From assembly GCA_028690445.1 (NCBI GenBank), contig JAQVBE010000001.1:211551-275550 (forward strand): DNA of 64,000 nucleotides. The letters are read 5' to 3'. Below are positions 56,111 to 64,000 of the stretch, one piece after another. Below the pieces are notes generated by a model, which saw nothing but the letters and a program-made list of their open reading frames with translations, was not told the origin of the DNA and did no database searches. This DNA is from Aliarcobacter sp. GTDB lineage: Bacteria; Campylobacterota; Campylobacteria; Campylobacterales; Arcobacteraceae. The first letter of the stretch is position 1. Each line of letters opens with the position of its first letter. A program made the position numbers and the translations under genes.

Positions 56111-57697
56111 ATGGCAAAAGAGTTATCAGCAGTAGAACAATTAAAAGCATCAAGAAACCCTTTAAGAGTAATTGATGATATTTATAAAGAAGCGAATGAA
56201 GGAATTCCACTATCAAGTGAATACATTGGATTATTAAAATGGTATGGAATGTATCCTCATGTAAATAGTGATGGATTAGAAGATAAAAAATATTTTATGA
56301 AAAGAATAAAACTAATTGATACTAGTATGAATTTAGAGCAATTAGAAGTTATGGCAAAAATTGGTAGAGATTATGCTCAAGGTTTAGTTGACTTTACAAA
56401 TAGACAAAATGTTCAATTTCACTATATACAAATAAAAGATATGCCAGAAATTTTTAGATTATTACAAAGTGTTGGATTAACTTCTAAAATGGCATCAGGT
56501 GATGGACCAAGACCAATTATGACTTGTCCTGTTGGTGGAATAGATAAAAATGAAATCTTTGATGCAAGGGAACTTGTAAAAAATGTAGATTCATATTTTG
56601 CAAATAATGATGATAGATTCTGTAACTTTCCTAGAAAATATAAAATTGGTGTTAGTGGATGTGCTTGTCATTGTGCTTCTCATGAAATCCAAGATGTTGC
56701 ATTTACTGCATTTAAAACAAAAGATGGTGAAGTTTTATTTGATTTAACAATTGGTGGTGGATTATCAAAATCAAAACAAATAGCAACAAGAGCAAATAGA
56801 TATGTAAAACCTGAACAAGTTCAAGATGTTGCAGTTGCATGTGCTGAGATTTTCAGAGATAATGGAAACAGAGAAAATAGAAATAAAGCAAGAGTTAGAC
56901 ATTTATTAAACGACTGGGGAATTGAGAAATTTGTTGCTGAAATTGAAAAAGTAATAGGTTACTCTTTACAAGAGGGATTAGTTGAGCCAAAAATTACTTC
57001 ATCTGAAAATAGAAATCATTTTGGAATAAATAAAGCAAAACAAGATGGGGTTTCTTATGTTGGTTTTGCTACAAATTCTGGAAGAGTTGCTGGTGAAGAT
57101 TTCCAAGCTATGTATGATATTTGTAAAAAATATAATGCAGGTGGAATTACAATCACAGCTACTCAAAACTTTGTAGTTTATGGTGTAAAAGATGAGGTTG
57201 TTCAGAATTTAGCTGAAGAATTTGCAAATTTAGGATATCCATATAAACCAACTCCATTTAGAGCAAGATTACAATCTTGTACGGGAAAAGAGTTCTGTAA
57301 ATTTGGTATTACTGAAACTAAAGAGTTTGCTAAGAAATTTTTGATTGAACTTGAAAATAAATTTCCAGATTTCAAAGAAAATGTAACAATGGCAATTTCA
57401 GGATGTGGAAATGCTTGTTCTCATCCTCAAATTTCAGATATTGGATTTGTTGGCGCAATGATTAGACATGATGGGCAAAGAGTTGAAGGTTATGAAGTTT
57501 TATTAGGTGGAAATCTTGAGGGAACATCAAAAAGTAGAATTGCCAGAAAAATCGGTGTAAAAGTACCAGCAACGCAGCTTGTTTCTTATGTTGGACAATT
57601 GATAAATGATTATAAAGCTGATAATTTAGGTCAAAAAAGCTTTAAAGATTATTTATCAGTACTGCAACCAGCTGGTGCAGTAGCAGAAGAAGATTGA
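56111..57697 (+). CDS. Siroheme nitrite/sulfite reductase (ferredoxin-type, NirA-like)
   Basis: The 528-residue enzyme contains the 4Fe-4S/siroheme ligands Cys390-x5-Cys396 (CTGKEFC) and Cys432-x3-Cys436 (CGNAC), the hallmark of this superfamily. It also has two nitrite/sulfite reductase ferredoxin-like half domains (DFTNRQNVQFHYIQIKDMPEI near 95-115, and the C-terminal repeat GGITITATQNFVVYGV). SGCACHCASHEIQDVAF near 185 is the mirrored N-terminal copy. It reduces nitrite to ammonia or sulfite to sulfide using electrons from ferredoxin; sequence alone does not choose. No siroheme synthase, flavoprotein partner or sulfate genes are adjacent. Confidence 0.9.
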   Translation: MAKELSAVEQLKASRNPLRVIDDIYKEANEGIPLSSEYIGLLKWYGMYPHVNSDGLEDKKYFMKRIKLIDTSMNLEQLEVMAKIGRDYAQGLVDFTNRQNVQFHYIQIKDMPEIFRLLQSVGLTSKMASGDGPRPIMTCPVGGIDKNEIFDARELVKNVDSYFANNDDRFCNFPRKYKIGVSGCACHCASHEIQDVAFTAFKTKDGEVLFDLTIGGGLSKSKQIATRANRYVKPEQVQDVAVACAEIFRDNGNRENRNKARVRHLLNDWGIEKFVAEIEKVIGYSLQEGLVEPKITSSENRNHFGINKAKQDGVSYVGFATNSGRVAGEDFQAMYDICKKYNAGGITITATQNFVVYGVKDEVVQNLAEEFANLGYPYKPTPFRARLQSCTGKEFCKFGITETKEFAKKFLIELENKFPDFKENVTMAISGCGNACSHPQISDIGFVGAMIRHDGQRVEGYEVLLGGNLEGTSKSRIARKIGVKVPATQLVSYVGQLINDYKADNLGQKSFKDYLSVLQPAGAVAEED

Positions 57698-57702
57698 TTT
57701 TT

Positions 57703-57748
57703 TGATACATAGATTCATCTGCTTTTTAGCAGGGAATCTAAAGTATCA
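57703..57748. terminator. Three-part hairpin after the siroheme reductase (possible terminator)
   Basis: TGATAC pairs with GTATCA, TAGATTC with GAATCTA, and CTGC with GCAG, forming a stem with small internal loops over 57703-57748. It lies five bases after the stop codon, between converging genes. There is no good T-tract on its 3' side, so it may protect mRNA or work with Rho rather than act as a classic terminator. Confidence 0.45.
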
Positions 57749-57833
57749 TTACCTCTGCATTTTTATAGAGAATCAGTATTTCTTATGTTTTTTCTTTCAT
57801 ACATAAAAATCAAAACTCTTTTATTTTTTTAAT

Positions 57834-58766
57834 CTAAAAGTTTAAAATTTCACCATCAAAATCATATTTAATTGTTTGATTAACCTGAAGATTATCATCG
57901 AAACTATGAACTAATAATTCTTGGTTATTTGAAAGAATAAGTACTTCATAAAAGCTTCCATAAAATACAATATTTTTTATAATTGCTTCATATTTTCCAT
58001 TTTCACAAATCTGAATATGTTCAGGTCGAATATATGAATTTTCAGAGATTTTAGTCATTTTTCCTAAAAAATTTGCACAATACAAATCAGTAGGATGATG
58101 ATAAATATCTTTTGCAGTTCCCACTTGTAAAATATCACCACCATGCATAATAGCGATTCTATCTGATAAATAAAAAGCATCTTCTTTATCATGAGTAATA
58201 AATAAAGCAGTTATTCCAAAAGATTTTATCATCTCTTTTAGTTCAACTCTTAAATGAGCTCTTAATTCTGTATCAATATTACTTAGAGGTTCATCCAAAA
58301 GTAATATTTTTGGTTTAGTAATAATTGCTCTTGCAAGTGCAACTCTTTGTTGTTGACCACCACTTAATTCGTGGGGAAATTTTTTTTCTTGACCTTTTAA
58401 TTTTGTTTTTTCTAAAACTTCTTCTAAATCAGCTTTTGAAGCATCACTTCCAAAAGTAATATTTGAAGCAATACTTAAGTGAGGAAGGAGGGCATAGTTT
58501 TGAAAAACAACGGCAACTCCTCTATCTTTTGGTTGGAGATTTGTATCTTTTGAAAAAACTTCTTTTTCATCAATGATTATTTGACCCTTATCTGGAGTTT
58601 CAAGACCAGCAATCATTCTTAAAAAAGTTGTTTTTCCACTTCCACTTTTCCCAAGTATTGTAAAAATCTCACCTTCCTTTATAAATAAATTAATGTTATT
58701 TGCAACACAAATATTACCTTTACAAAATATTTTTCTTAAATTTTTTATTTGTACAATTTGATTCAT
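57834..58766 (-). CDS. fbpC: Ferric-iron ABC transporter ATP-binding protein
   Basis: The 310-residue ATPase drives the iron importer. It has Walker A GKSGSGKTT at 39-47, the Q-loop VFQNYALLPHLS, the signature LSGGQQQRVALARA near 134-147, Walker B ILLLDEPLSNID near 155-166, and ITHDKEDA near 188-195. The C-terminal TOBE-like part (ENSYIRPEHIQI onward) is shorter than in FbpC of some species. It overlaps the permease by four bases and is the last gene of fbpABC. Confidence 0.92.
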   Translation of the reverse strand: MNQIVQIKNLRKIFCKGNICVANNINLFIKEGEIFTILGKSGSGKTTFLRMIAGLETPDKGQIIIDEKEVFSKDTNLQPKDRGVAVVFQNYALLPHLSIASNITFGSDASKADLEEVLEKTKLKGQEKKFPHELSGGQQQRVALARAIITKPKILLLDEPLSNIDTELRAHLRVELKEMIKSFGITALFITHDKEDAFYLSDRIAIMHGGDILQVGTAKDIYHHPTDLYCANFLGKMTKISENSYIRPEHIQICENGKYEAIIKNIVFYGSFYEVLILSNNQELLVHSFDDNLQVNQTIKYDFDGEILNF

Positions 58767-60331
58767 ATTTTTCTTCTTCCAAATCCAGAATTTAATAATA
58801 TCACAGCAATTGCTGTTGTAAACACAAGAACAAGTGAAGGAAATCCTACTTTATAAAGCATTTCATTACTTGCAAGTTCATATATTCTAATAGCTAAAGT
58901 ATCAAAATTAAAAGGTCTTAATATTAAAGTTGCTGGTAATTCTTTTGCTATATCTATATAAAGAATTAAAAAACCACTTATTATATATGGTCTCATTAAT
59001 GGAAAATATACTTGAATTATATTTTTTATTTCACTTTTCCCAAATATTTTACTTGCATCATCAATACTTGAATCAATTTTACTAAAACCATTTTCAATAG
59101 AACCAATACTTGAAGCAAAATATCTCGTCGCATATGCAAAAATTATCATGAAAAAAGTTCCACTAAATAATATAAATCCAAGTGATTTATCAATAAAGCT
59201 ACTTAAAATTAATAATCCAACACCAACGACTGCCCCTGGAATTGAATATCCCAAAATTGATAGCTTATGTGTAATATTTCCTATTTTTGATGGATAAAAT
59301 CTAAGCATATAAATCATTACAAAAGATAATATTATTATGATTATTGAAGATACGATATTTAAAGTTAAAGTATTAAATAAGTAATCAAATGTATTAAAAT
59401 CTAAGGTATTAATATCTAATATAAACCAATAAATCAAAACTCCCGATGGAATAAACAAAGTAAAAGTTGAAATAATAAATGATATTACAAAAGCTAAAAG
59501 ATTATATTTACCTTTTAGTTTGATTTTTGGAGATTTTTTTGTACTAAGTGTTGAGCTTACAAATCTATATTTTTTTCTTATTAATGATTCCGTCCATAAA
59601 ATACCAAATACAAAAACAAGTAAAATAATTGCCACATTTATAGCTTGTGCTAAATCTCCATACCCAAACCAACTTTTAAATATTCCAACACTAAAAGTTT
59701 CAATTCCAAAGTATAAAACAGTTCCATAATCACTTAGTGTTTCCATTACAGCCAAGATACTTCCTGCAAAAATTGCAGGATATGAAAGTGGAAGATATAC
59801 TCTAAAAAAAGCTTTTATTGGATTTATTTGTTGTAGAGAAACTAATTCACATACAGTTGAAGAGATTGAGCCAAAAGAAACTCTCGCTAAAACATAAACA
59901 TAAGGGAACATTGCAATTGCAAAGATAAATATAGCACCATACATATTTAGAATATCAAATCTAACACCTGTATTTCCTACAATATCTGACAAAATTCCCC
60001 TATATTCAAAAAAACCAACATATGTATAACCTAAAATATAAGCAGGATACGCAAGTGGTAAAACAAAAGTAATAGCAAAAAATTTAGCCCCAAAGTACTC
60101 AAATCTTGCACTTAAATACGAAGTAATTGTTCCTAATATAAGTACTAAAGTAAAAGTTCCAAAAATAAGTAATGATGTATTTTTTGTATATTCTATTAAG
60201 GCACTACTTTTTAAGAAGTTAAAATCAAAACTTCCTTCTATTAAAAAATATATTATAAGTGATAGGATAGGCAGTGCAATACTTAGCCCAATTAATGGGG
60301 CTAAGTAGTATTTAAATTTGTTTATTTCCAA
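58763..60331 (-). CDS. fbpB: Ferric-iron ABC transporter permease
   Basis: The 522-residue protein is a fused permease with about twelve membrane segments in two related halves, each with an EAA-type loop (near residues 190-215: FFRVYLPLSYPAIFAGSILAVMETLSDYGTVLYFG; and near 430-455: IIQVYFPLMRPYIISGFLILYIDIAKELPATL). The gap between halves is polar with Lys. The fused form is typical of FbpB-like ferric importers. It lies between fbpA (10-base overlap) and fbpC. Confidence 0.92.
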   Translation of the reverse strand: MEINKFKYYLAPLIGLSIALPILSLIIYFLIEGSFDFNFLKSSALIEYTKNTSLLIFGTFTLVLILGTITSYLSARFEYFGAKFFAITFVLPLAYPAYILGYTYVGFFEYRGILSDIVGNTGVRFDILNMYGAIFIFAIAMFPYVYVLARVSFGSISSTVCELVSLQQINPIKAFFRVYLPLSYPAIFAGSILAVMETLSDYGTVLYFGIETFSVGIFKSWFGYGDLAQAINVAIILLVFVFGILWTESLIRKKYRFVSSTLSTKKSPKIKLKGKYNLLAFVISFIISTFTLFIPSGVLIYWFILDINTLDFNTFDYLFNTLTLNIVSSIIIIILSFVMIYMLRFYPSKIGNITHKLSILGYSIPGAVVGVGLLILSSFIDKSLGFILFSGTFFMIIFAYATRYFASSIGSIENGFSKIDSSIDDASKIFGKSEIKNIIQVYFPLMRPYIISGFLILYIDIAKELPATLILRPFNFDTLAIRIYELASNEMLYKVGFPSLVLVFTTAIAVILLNSGFGRRKI

Positions 60332-61329
60332 TTCCCTTCAGTTGCAATTTCAACTGCTTTTTTAGTATTTTTTCCAATTTCATTTAATGCAATATTGTCT
60401 TCTTTAAATGTTCCCCAAGCAACAACTGTTCCAGAAGCTTTAACTTTTGGATTAACAGGATATTCATAATTCCCTTCAGCAAAGATAGACTGTGCTTCAG
60501 ATGAACTTAAAAACTCTATTAGTTTAACAGCATTTTCCTTATTTTTTGCATGAGTTGTAACCCCTGCACCTGAGATATTTATATGTGTTCCGGTTGTTTT
60601 TTGTGCAGGAAAGAATATTTTTACGCTATTTGCAATATCAATATCTTTTTGGTCTTTCCCATTTAACATAACACCTAAATAATAAGTATTAACTATTGCA
60701 ATATCAGCATCACCTGCAGCTACCGCTCTAATTTGATCTCTATCACTTCCTTTTGGGTCATAAGAAAAATTAGCTACTAACCCTTTTGTAAATTCTAAAG
60801 CTTTAGCTTCACCATGGTTTGCAATTATTGAAGCTAGTAAAGACTTATTATAAGCATTTGTAGATGATCTTGTAATTACTTTACCTTTAAATTTAGCATC
60901 TGTAAGAGATAAATAATCACTTAAATCAGTTGGATTAACTTTTGCTGGGTTATAAACAAAAACTCTAGCTCTTTTTGTAAGTCCAAACCACTCTTTTTTA
61001 TCATCTCTTAAATGACTTGGAATATTTTCTTCTAAAGTTTTTGATTCAATTGCTTGTAAAAGTTTTCTATCTTTTGCTTCATAAAGATTTCCAATATCAG
61101 CTGTTATTAAAACATCAGCAGGTGTATTAGTACCCTCAATTGCTAATTTTGAAACAAGTTCTTCTGCTTTTGCAGTTACAACATTTACTTTTATTCCAGT
61201 TTTTTCTTCAAAAGTTTTGAATAATAACTTATCTGAATCATAATGTCTATGAGAATAAACATTTACTTCCCCTGAAGCAAATAAAGATGAAGCTAAAACA
61301 ATAGCTCCTAATGCCAATTTTTTTATCAT
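60322..61329 (-). CDS. fbpA: Periplasmic ferric-iron-binding protein
   Basis: The 335-residue protein has a Sec signal (MIKKLALGAIVLASSLFASG, cleavage near residue 20). It has EVNVYSHRHYDSDKLLFKTFEEKTGI at the start of the mature part and the two adjacent iron-binding tyrosines in IVNTYYLGV (Tyr216-Tyr217), as in FbpA. HRHY near 27-30 gives His and Tyr as other ligand candidates. It first captures ferric iron in the periplasm for FbpBC. A candidate Fur box lies about 80 bases upstream. Confidence 0.92.
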   Translation of the reverse strand: MIKKLALGAIVLASSLFASGEVNVYSHRHYDSDKLLFKTFEEKTGIKVNVVTAKAEELVSKLAIEGTNTPADVLITADIGNLYEAKDRKLLQAIESKTLEENIPSHLRDDKKEWFGLTKRARVFVYNPAKVNPTDLSDYLSLTDAKFKGKVITRSSTNAYNKSLLASIIANHGEAKALEFTKGLVANFSYDPKGSDRDQIRAVAAGDADIAIVNTYYLGVMLNGKDQKDIDIANSVKIFFPAQKTTGTHINISGAGVTTHAKNKENAVKLIEFLSSSEAQSIFAEGNYEYPVNPKVKASGTVVAWGTFKEDNIALNEIGKNTKKAVEIATEGNWK

Positions 61330-61406
61330 GGAATATTCCTTTTTCTGTTTTACAAAATTTAATTAGTGAATAATAATATTTTTATTCTTTAATTAATCTT
61401 AATACT

Positions 61407-61425
61407 AAGAATGATTATCAAGTTA
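61407..61425 (-). promoter_or_regulatory. Candidate Fur box upstream of fbpA
   Basis: The 19-base site has AATGATTATCA at its core and matches the Fur consensus GATAATGATAATCATTATC at about 12 of 19 positions by eye. It lies 78-96 bases before the fbpA start and about 71 bases before trpG. Iron-responsive control of the iron importer is expected; the site has not been tested. Confidence 0.5.
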
Positions 61426-61459
61426 ATAATAATTTAAGATAAACAAATTTTATTATTGT

Positions 61460-61465
61460 TATAAT
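61460..61465 (+). promoter_or_regulatory. -10 box for the trpG-like gene
   Basis: A perfect TATAAT (61460-61465) lies 30 bases before the ATG at 61496, with AAGGAA (61481-61486) as ribosome site. I see no good -35 at the expected spacing. Because the Fur candidate lies 35 bases upstream, Fur could also touch this promoter. Confidence 0.5.
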
Positions 61466-61495
61466 ACAAAACTTAAAAAAAAGGAAATAATATAT

Positions 61496-62065
61496 ATGAT
61501 TTTAATGATTGATAACTACGACTCTTTTACATATAATATAGTTCAATATTGCCTAGAATTAGGAGCTGATTTAAAAATTATAAGAAATGATGAATTAACT
61601 TTAAAACAAATAGAAGATTTAAATCCGCAAAAAATTATTATATCTCCAGGACCAGCAACACCAAATGATGCAGGAGTTTGTTTAGAAGTAATAAAATATT
61701 TTGCAGGTAAAAAACCAATATTTGGAATCTGTTTAGGACATCAAGCAATCGCTCAAGTTTTTGGAGCAAATGTTGTAAGAGCAAAAAATATGATGCATGG
61801 AAAAACTTCTTTAATTAAAGTTGTAAAAGATACAAAAATTTTTGATGGACTTCCTAAAGAGTTTACTCAAACTAGATATCATTCATTAATAGTAGAAAAA
61901 GAAAATCTTCCAGAAGATATTATAGTTACCTCATATAGCGAGGATGACAATGAAATAATGTCATTAGAAATAAAAGATAAACAAATATATGGTGTACAGT
62001 TTCATCCTGAATCAATAATGAGTGAACATGGATACGAAATTATAAATAATTTCCTAAAATTATAA
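61496..62065 (+). CDS. pabA: Anthranilate/aminodeoxychorismate synthase glutaminase subunit
   Basis: The 189-residue class I glutamine amidotransferase has the nucleophile Cys79 in GICLGHQAIAQVFG, and His170/Glu172 in GVQFHPESIM. It has the opening MIDNYDSFTYNIVQY and the oxyanion SPGPATPNDAG. It supplies ammonia either for anthranilate (TrpG) or aminodeoxychorismate (PabA); the two cannot be told apart by sequence alone and the same protein may serve both. No trpE/pabB or other trp genes are near. The membrane glycosyltransferase gene starts four bases after the stop codon. Confidence 0.88.
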   Translation: MILMIDNYDSFTYNIVQYCLELGADLKIIRNDELTLKQIEDLNPQKIIISPGPATPNDAGVCLEVIKYFAGKKPIFGICLGHQAIAQVFGANVVRAKNMMHGKTSLIKVVKDTKIFDGLPKEFTQTRYHSLIVEKENLPEDIIVTSYSEDDNEIMSLEIKDKQIYGVQFHPESIMSEHGYEIINNFLKL

Positions 62066-62069
62066 AAAA

Positions 62070-63269
62070 ATGATTACAAGCAACAAATATAAATACTACT
62101 TTTATTCATTATTACTATTATTAACATTTATATTGTTGTTTAAAGCAACTTATTCTCTTAGTATTTCATATAAAGAAGCTTTAAATGTATTTGTAAATAA
62201 TTCTGTTTTATCTTTAATTACAAATATATCAATTTATATTTTTGGACAAAATGATTTAGCATTACGATTACCTTTTATTTTATTTTATACTTTTAGCGTA
62301 ATTATTATGTATAAAATTACAGAAAATTATTTTAGATATGAAAAAGATAGATATATTTCAATAATAATATTTATGAGTCTTCCCGGTGTTCTAAGCGCAT
62401 CACTTCTTGTAAATAGTGCAATTGTAGTAATTTTCTTTACTCTATTATATTTATATTATTATCAAAAGTATAATAAACATTCGTATTTGTTATTATTACT
62501 ATTCTTATTTATTGATAACTCTTTTGCTATTTTATATTTAGCGCTATTTTTCTATTCTTTGAAAAATAAAGATACAAAACTTTTATATATCTCTTTAATT
62601 TTGTTTACACTTTCAATGTATATATATGGTTTTTCAACAAGTGGGAGGCCAAGAGGTTTTTTAGTTGATACTTTCGCTATTTATGCAACAGTATTCTCAC
62701 CATTTCTTTTTTTATATTTTATATATACAATGTATCGAAGTTGGATAAAAAACGATAGAACTTTAATCTGGTATATTTCAATTACTGCACTACTTTTATC
62801 TTTATTATTTTCTTTTAGACAAAGAATTTATATAGAAGATTTCGCACCTTTTGTTGTAATTTCTTTACCCTATATGTTAAAAACATTTTTTCATGCATAT
62901 CGCGTTAGATTAAAAGAGTTTAGAACAAAGTATAATATCTTGGCTTTTCTTGTTATTTTAATGTTGTCTATAAATGTAATTTTAACTTTTGTGAATAAAC
63001 CATTATATTTAATTCTTCCAAATCCAAACAAACACTTTGTGTATCAATATCATTTTATTAAAGAATTAGTTGAAGAACTTTCAAAAAGGAATATACATTC
63101 AGTTGTTACGGATGATTATGAATTAGCACTAAGATTAAAATTTTATCATATTGAAAGGGGAGAAGATTACTTCTTGACTTTAAAAAATTATGATTATCCA
63201 AGTGAAAGAATAAGTATAAAATACTATGGAAAAGAAGTTTTTGTAGTTTATTTAATAAAAATAAAATGA
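62070..63269 (+). CDS. GT39-like (ArnT-type) membrane protein
   Basis: The 399-residue protein has about nine to eleven membrane segments, and a loop after the first with FGQNDLALRLPFILFYTFSVIIMYKITENYF near 58-88. This is the pattern of the ArnT/Dpm mannosyltransferase group (the first periplasmic loop with an acidic residue followed by RLP). The C-terminal soluble part is short. It could transfer a sugar from a lipid carrier to protein or lipid A; no donor genes lie nearby. It overlaps the pseudopilin gene by four bases. Confidence 0.65.
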   Translation: MITSNKYKYYFYSLLLLLTFILLFKATYSLSISYKEALNVFVNNSVLSLITNISIYIFGQNDLALRLPFILFYTFSVIIMYKITENYFRYEKDRYISIIIFMSLPGVLSASLLVNSAIVVIFFTLLYLYYYQKYNKHSYLLLLLFLFIDNSFAILYLALFFYSLKNKDTKLLYISLILFTLSMYIYGFSTSGRPRGFLVDTFAIYATVFSPFLFLYFIYTMYRSWIKNDRTLIWYISITALLLSLLFSFRQRIYIEDFAPFVVISLPYMLKTFFHAYRVRLKEFRTKYNILAFLVILMLSINVILTFVNKPLYLILPNPNKHFVYQYHFIKELVEELSKRNIHSVVTDDYELALRLKFYHIERGEDYFLTLKNYDYPSERISIKYYGKEVFVVYLIKIK

Positions 63270-63895
63270 AAAAATCGTTTTCTTTATTAGAAATCATTGT
63301 TACTATCTCATTAATTGCATTACTGTATACAATCTTTTTACCAAAAAATAAAATAAACTATTTAGATGAATTAGTAAATAGAATTGAATTATATATTTCA
63401 TACACAAGAGAAAAAGCATTAATCGATGATAAATATAATTTAGTAGATAAACTTTGGCATAAAAAAAGATGGACAATTAAATTCTTTAGATGCCAAAAAA
63501 GTGAAGGTGGAATATATTATTCAATATATAGTGATAAAAATAAATCTGGCCATGTAAGTATTGAAGATACATTAAAAGATCCACTAAGTGGAAAGAATAT
63601 TTATTCATCAAATGGATGTGAAGAAAATAACTTACATAGTAAATATGTATTATTAACTAAAGAATTTGGAATAATTGATGTTCAAATGTCTTGTAATTCA
63701 ACAACGTCCTTAGGACAATTATCTTTTGGAAGTGATGGAAGAATTTATTCAAGATTAAGTGAAAAAGAAAATGAAGAAGATGAATATGAAATAACAGCAC
63801 CATGTAGTGTGAAATTTATTGCAAAAGATGGAAATAGTAGAGAAATCATAGTATTTCCAAAGACCGGATATTCAAAGATAAATGAAATCAAGTAA
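63266..63895 (+). CDS. Type IV prepilin-like protein (pseudopilin)
   Basis: The 209-residue protein begins with MKKSFSLLEIIVTISLIALLYTIF, a type III signal peptide: a short basic leader, Phe at the cut site, Glu at the fifth residue of the mature form, then a hydrophobic helix. The rest is a polar head with four to five Cys (FRCQKS, NGCEE, MSCNS, APCSV), which could form disulfides. It resembles minor pseudopilins of type II secretion or competence systems. No secretion ATPase is visible, and the rest of the cluster may lie beyond the right edge. It overlaps the previous gene by four bases. Confidence 0.8.
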   Translation: MKKSFSLLEIIVTISLIALLYTIFLPKNKINYLDELVNRIELYISYTREKALIDDKYNLVDKLWHKKRWTIKFFRCQKSEGGIYYSIYSDKNKSGHVSIEDTLKDPLSGKNIYSSNGCEENNLHSKYVLLTKEFGIIDVQMSCNSTTSLGQLSFGSDGRIYSRLSEKENEEDEYEITAPCSVKFIAKDGNSREIIVFPKTGYSKINEIK

Positions 63896-64000
63896 AAAAA
63901 GGCGATAAAAGACTAGTAAAAGGGGAGAAAAAGCTGTAAGGATAGATGAATCCAAAAATTTAAGCGAAATTTAAGGGGTAAGCTATTGACAAAGGGAGAA
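63896..64000 (+). promoter_or_regulatory. Window end with a consensus -35 box
   Basis: There is no gene in the last 105 bases. TTGACA occurs at 63986-63991, too close to the edge to see a -10 box. The stretch has more G than its surroundings. A strong promoter for a gene outside the window, possibly an RNA gene, would fit but cannot be shown. Confidence 0.3.

Overview
The window is about 27-30% GC by eye and reads as a piece of a Campylobacterota (epsilonproteobacterial) chromosome, most likely an Arcobacter-group species. The evidence is a Campylobacter-type major outer-membrane porin at the left edge, a bc1 complex with a di-haem cytochrome c1, an AddA-like helicase-nuclease, heavy use of TTG start codons, and two gene blocks whose order matches what I recall of Campylobacter jejuni. 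These are M23 peptidase-lpxC-tsaB-like-thrB-rnpM-infB-rbfA-rimP and pheS-pheT-aroA-ispH-rpsA-serA. The window is almost entirely housekeeping genes. I see no prophage, insertion sequence, CRISPR array, tRNA or rRNA gene.

Layout. 1-1940 (minus): plsY and folB, then the start of the porin gene, which runs off the left edge. 2030-12234 (plus): one nearly gap-free operon-like run covering NAD synthesis (nadA, nadC), a DHH phosphoesterase, an M23 peptidase, lpxC, a shortened TsaB-like protein, thrB, and the translation genes rnpM/ylxR, infB, rbfA and rimP. It ends at a hairpin. ribD follows and meets efp at a 17-bp bidirectional terminator. 13367-22708 (minus): pheS, pheT, aroA, ispH, rpsA, serA, efp. 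A HIT protein (plus) follows. 23200-26639 (minus): fabG, acpP, fabF, accA, with stem-loops between the last genes. 26723-29912 (minus): moeA, queC, queD, queE. 29996-31071 (plus): a small membrane protein and rsmE. 31131-36340 (minus): petA-petB-petC, then argB-thrC. 36421-39153 (plus): addA. 39150-44505 (minus): a ThiE/TenI-like gene, atpB, ilvA, metE and an unknown Cys-rich small protein. 44612-47360 (plus): trmD, rplS, a degenerate nucleoside-phosphorylase-like protein, DedA and a membrane protein.

The right third is more accessory. It holds a PLP aminotransferase divergent from an AraC/GyrI-type regulator that is followed by Nudix and RidA genes (47357-50668), a CopD-like membrane protein, and tex. 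Next comes a decayed patch (53401-53987) with remnants of two Fe(II)/2-oxoglutarate oxygenase genes. After that come a SnoaL-like protein with a small acidic partner, an M42 peptidase, a stand-alone siroheme nitrite/sulfite reductase, a ferric-iron ABC importer (fbpABC) with a candidate Fur box, a trpG/pabA glutaminase, a GT39-like membrane protein and a pseudopilin. The last 105 bases carry no gene but contain a consensus -35 hexamer.

I found no convincing undescribed multi-gene system. The observations most worth checking are the oxygenase remnants beside tex, the enzyme-fold proteins that have lost catalytic residues (45674-46192 and 7109-7561), the unusual cysteine spacing of QueE, the Cys-rich small protein at 44164-44505, and the intrinsic terminator directly in front of accA.
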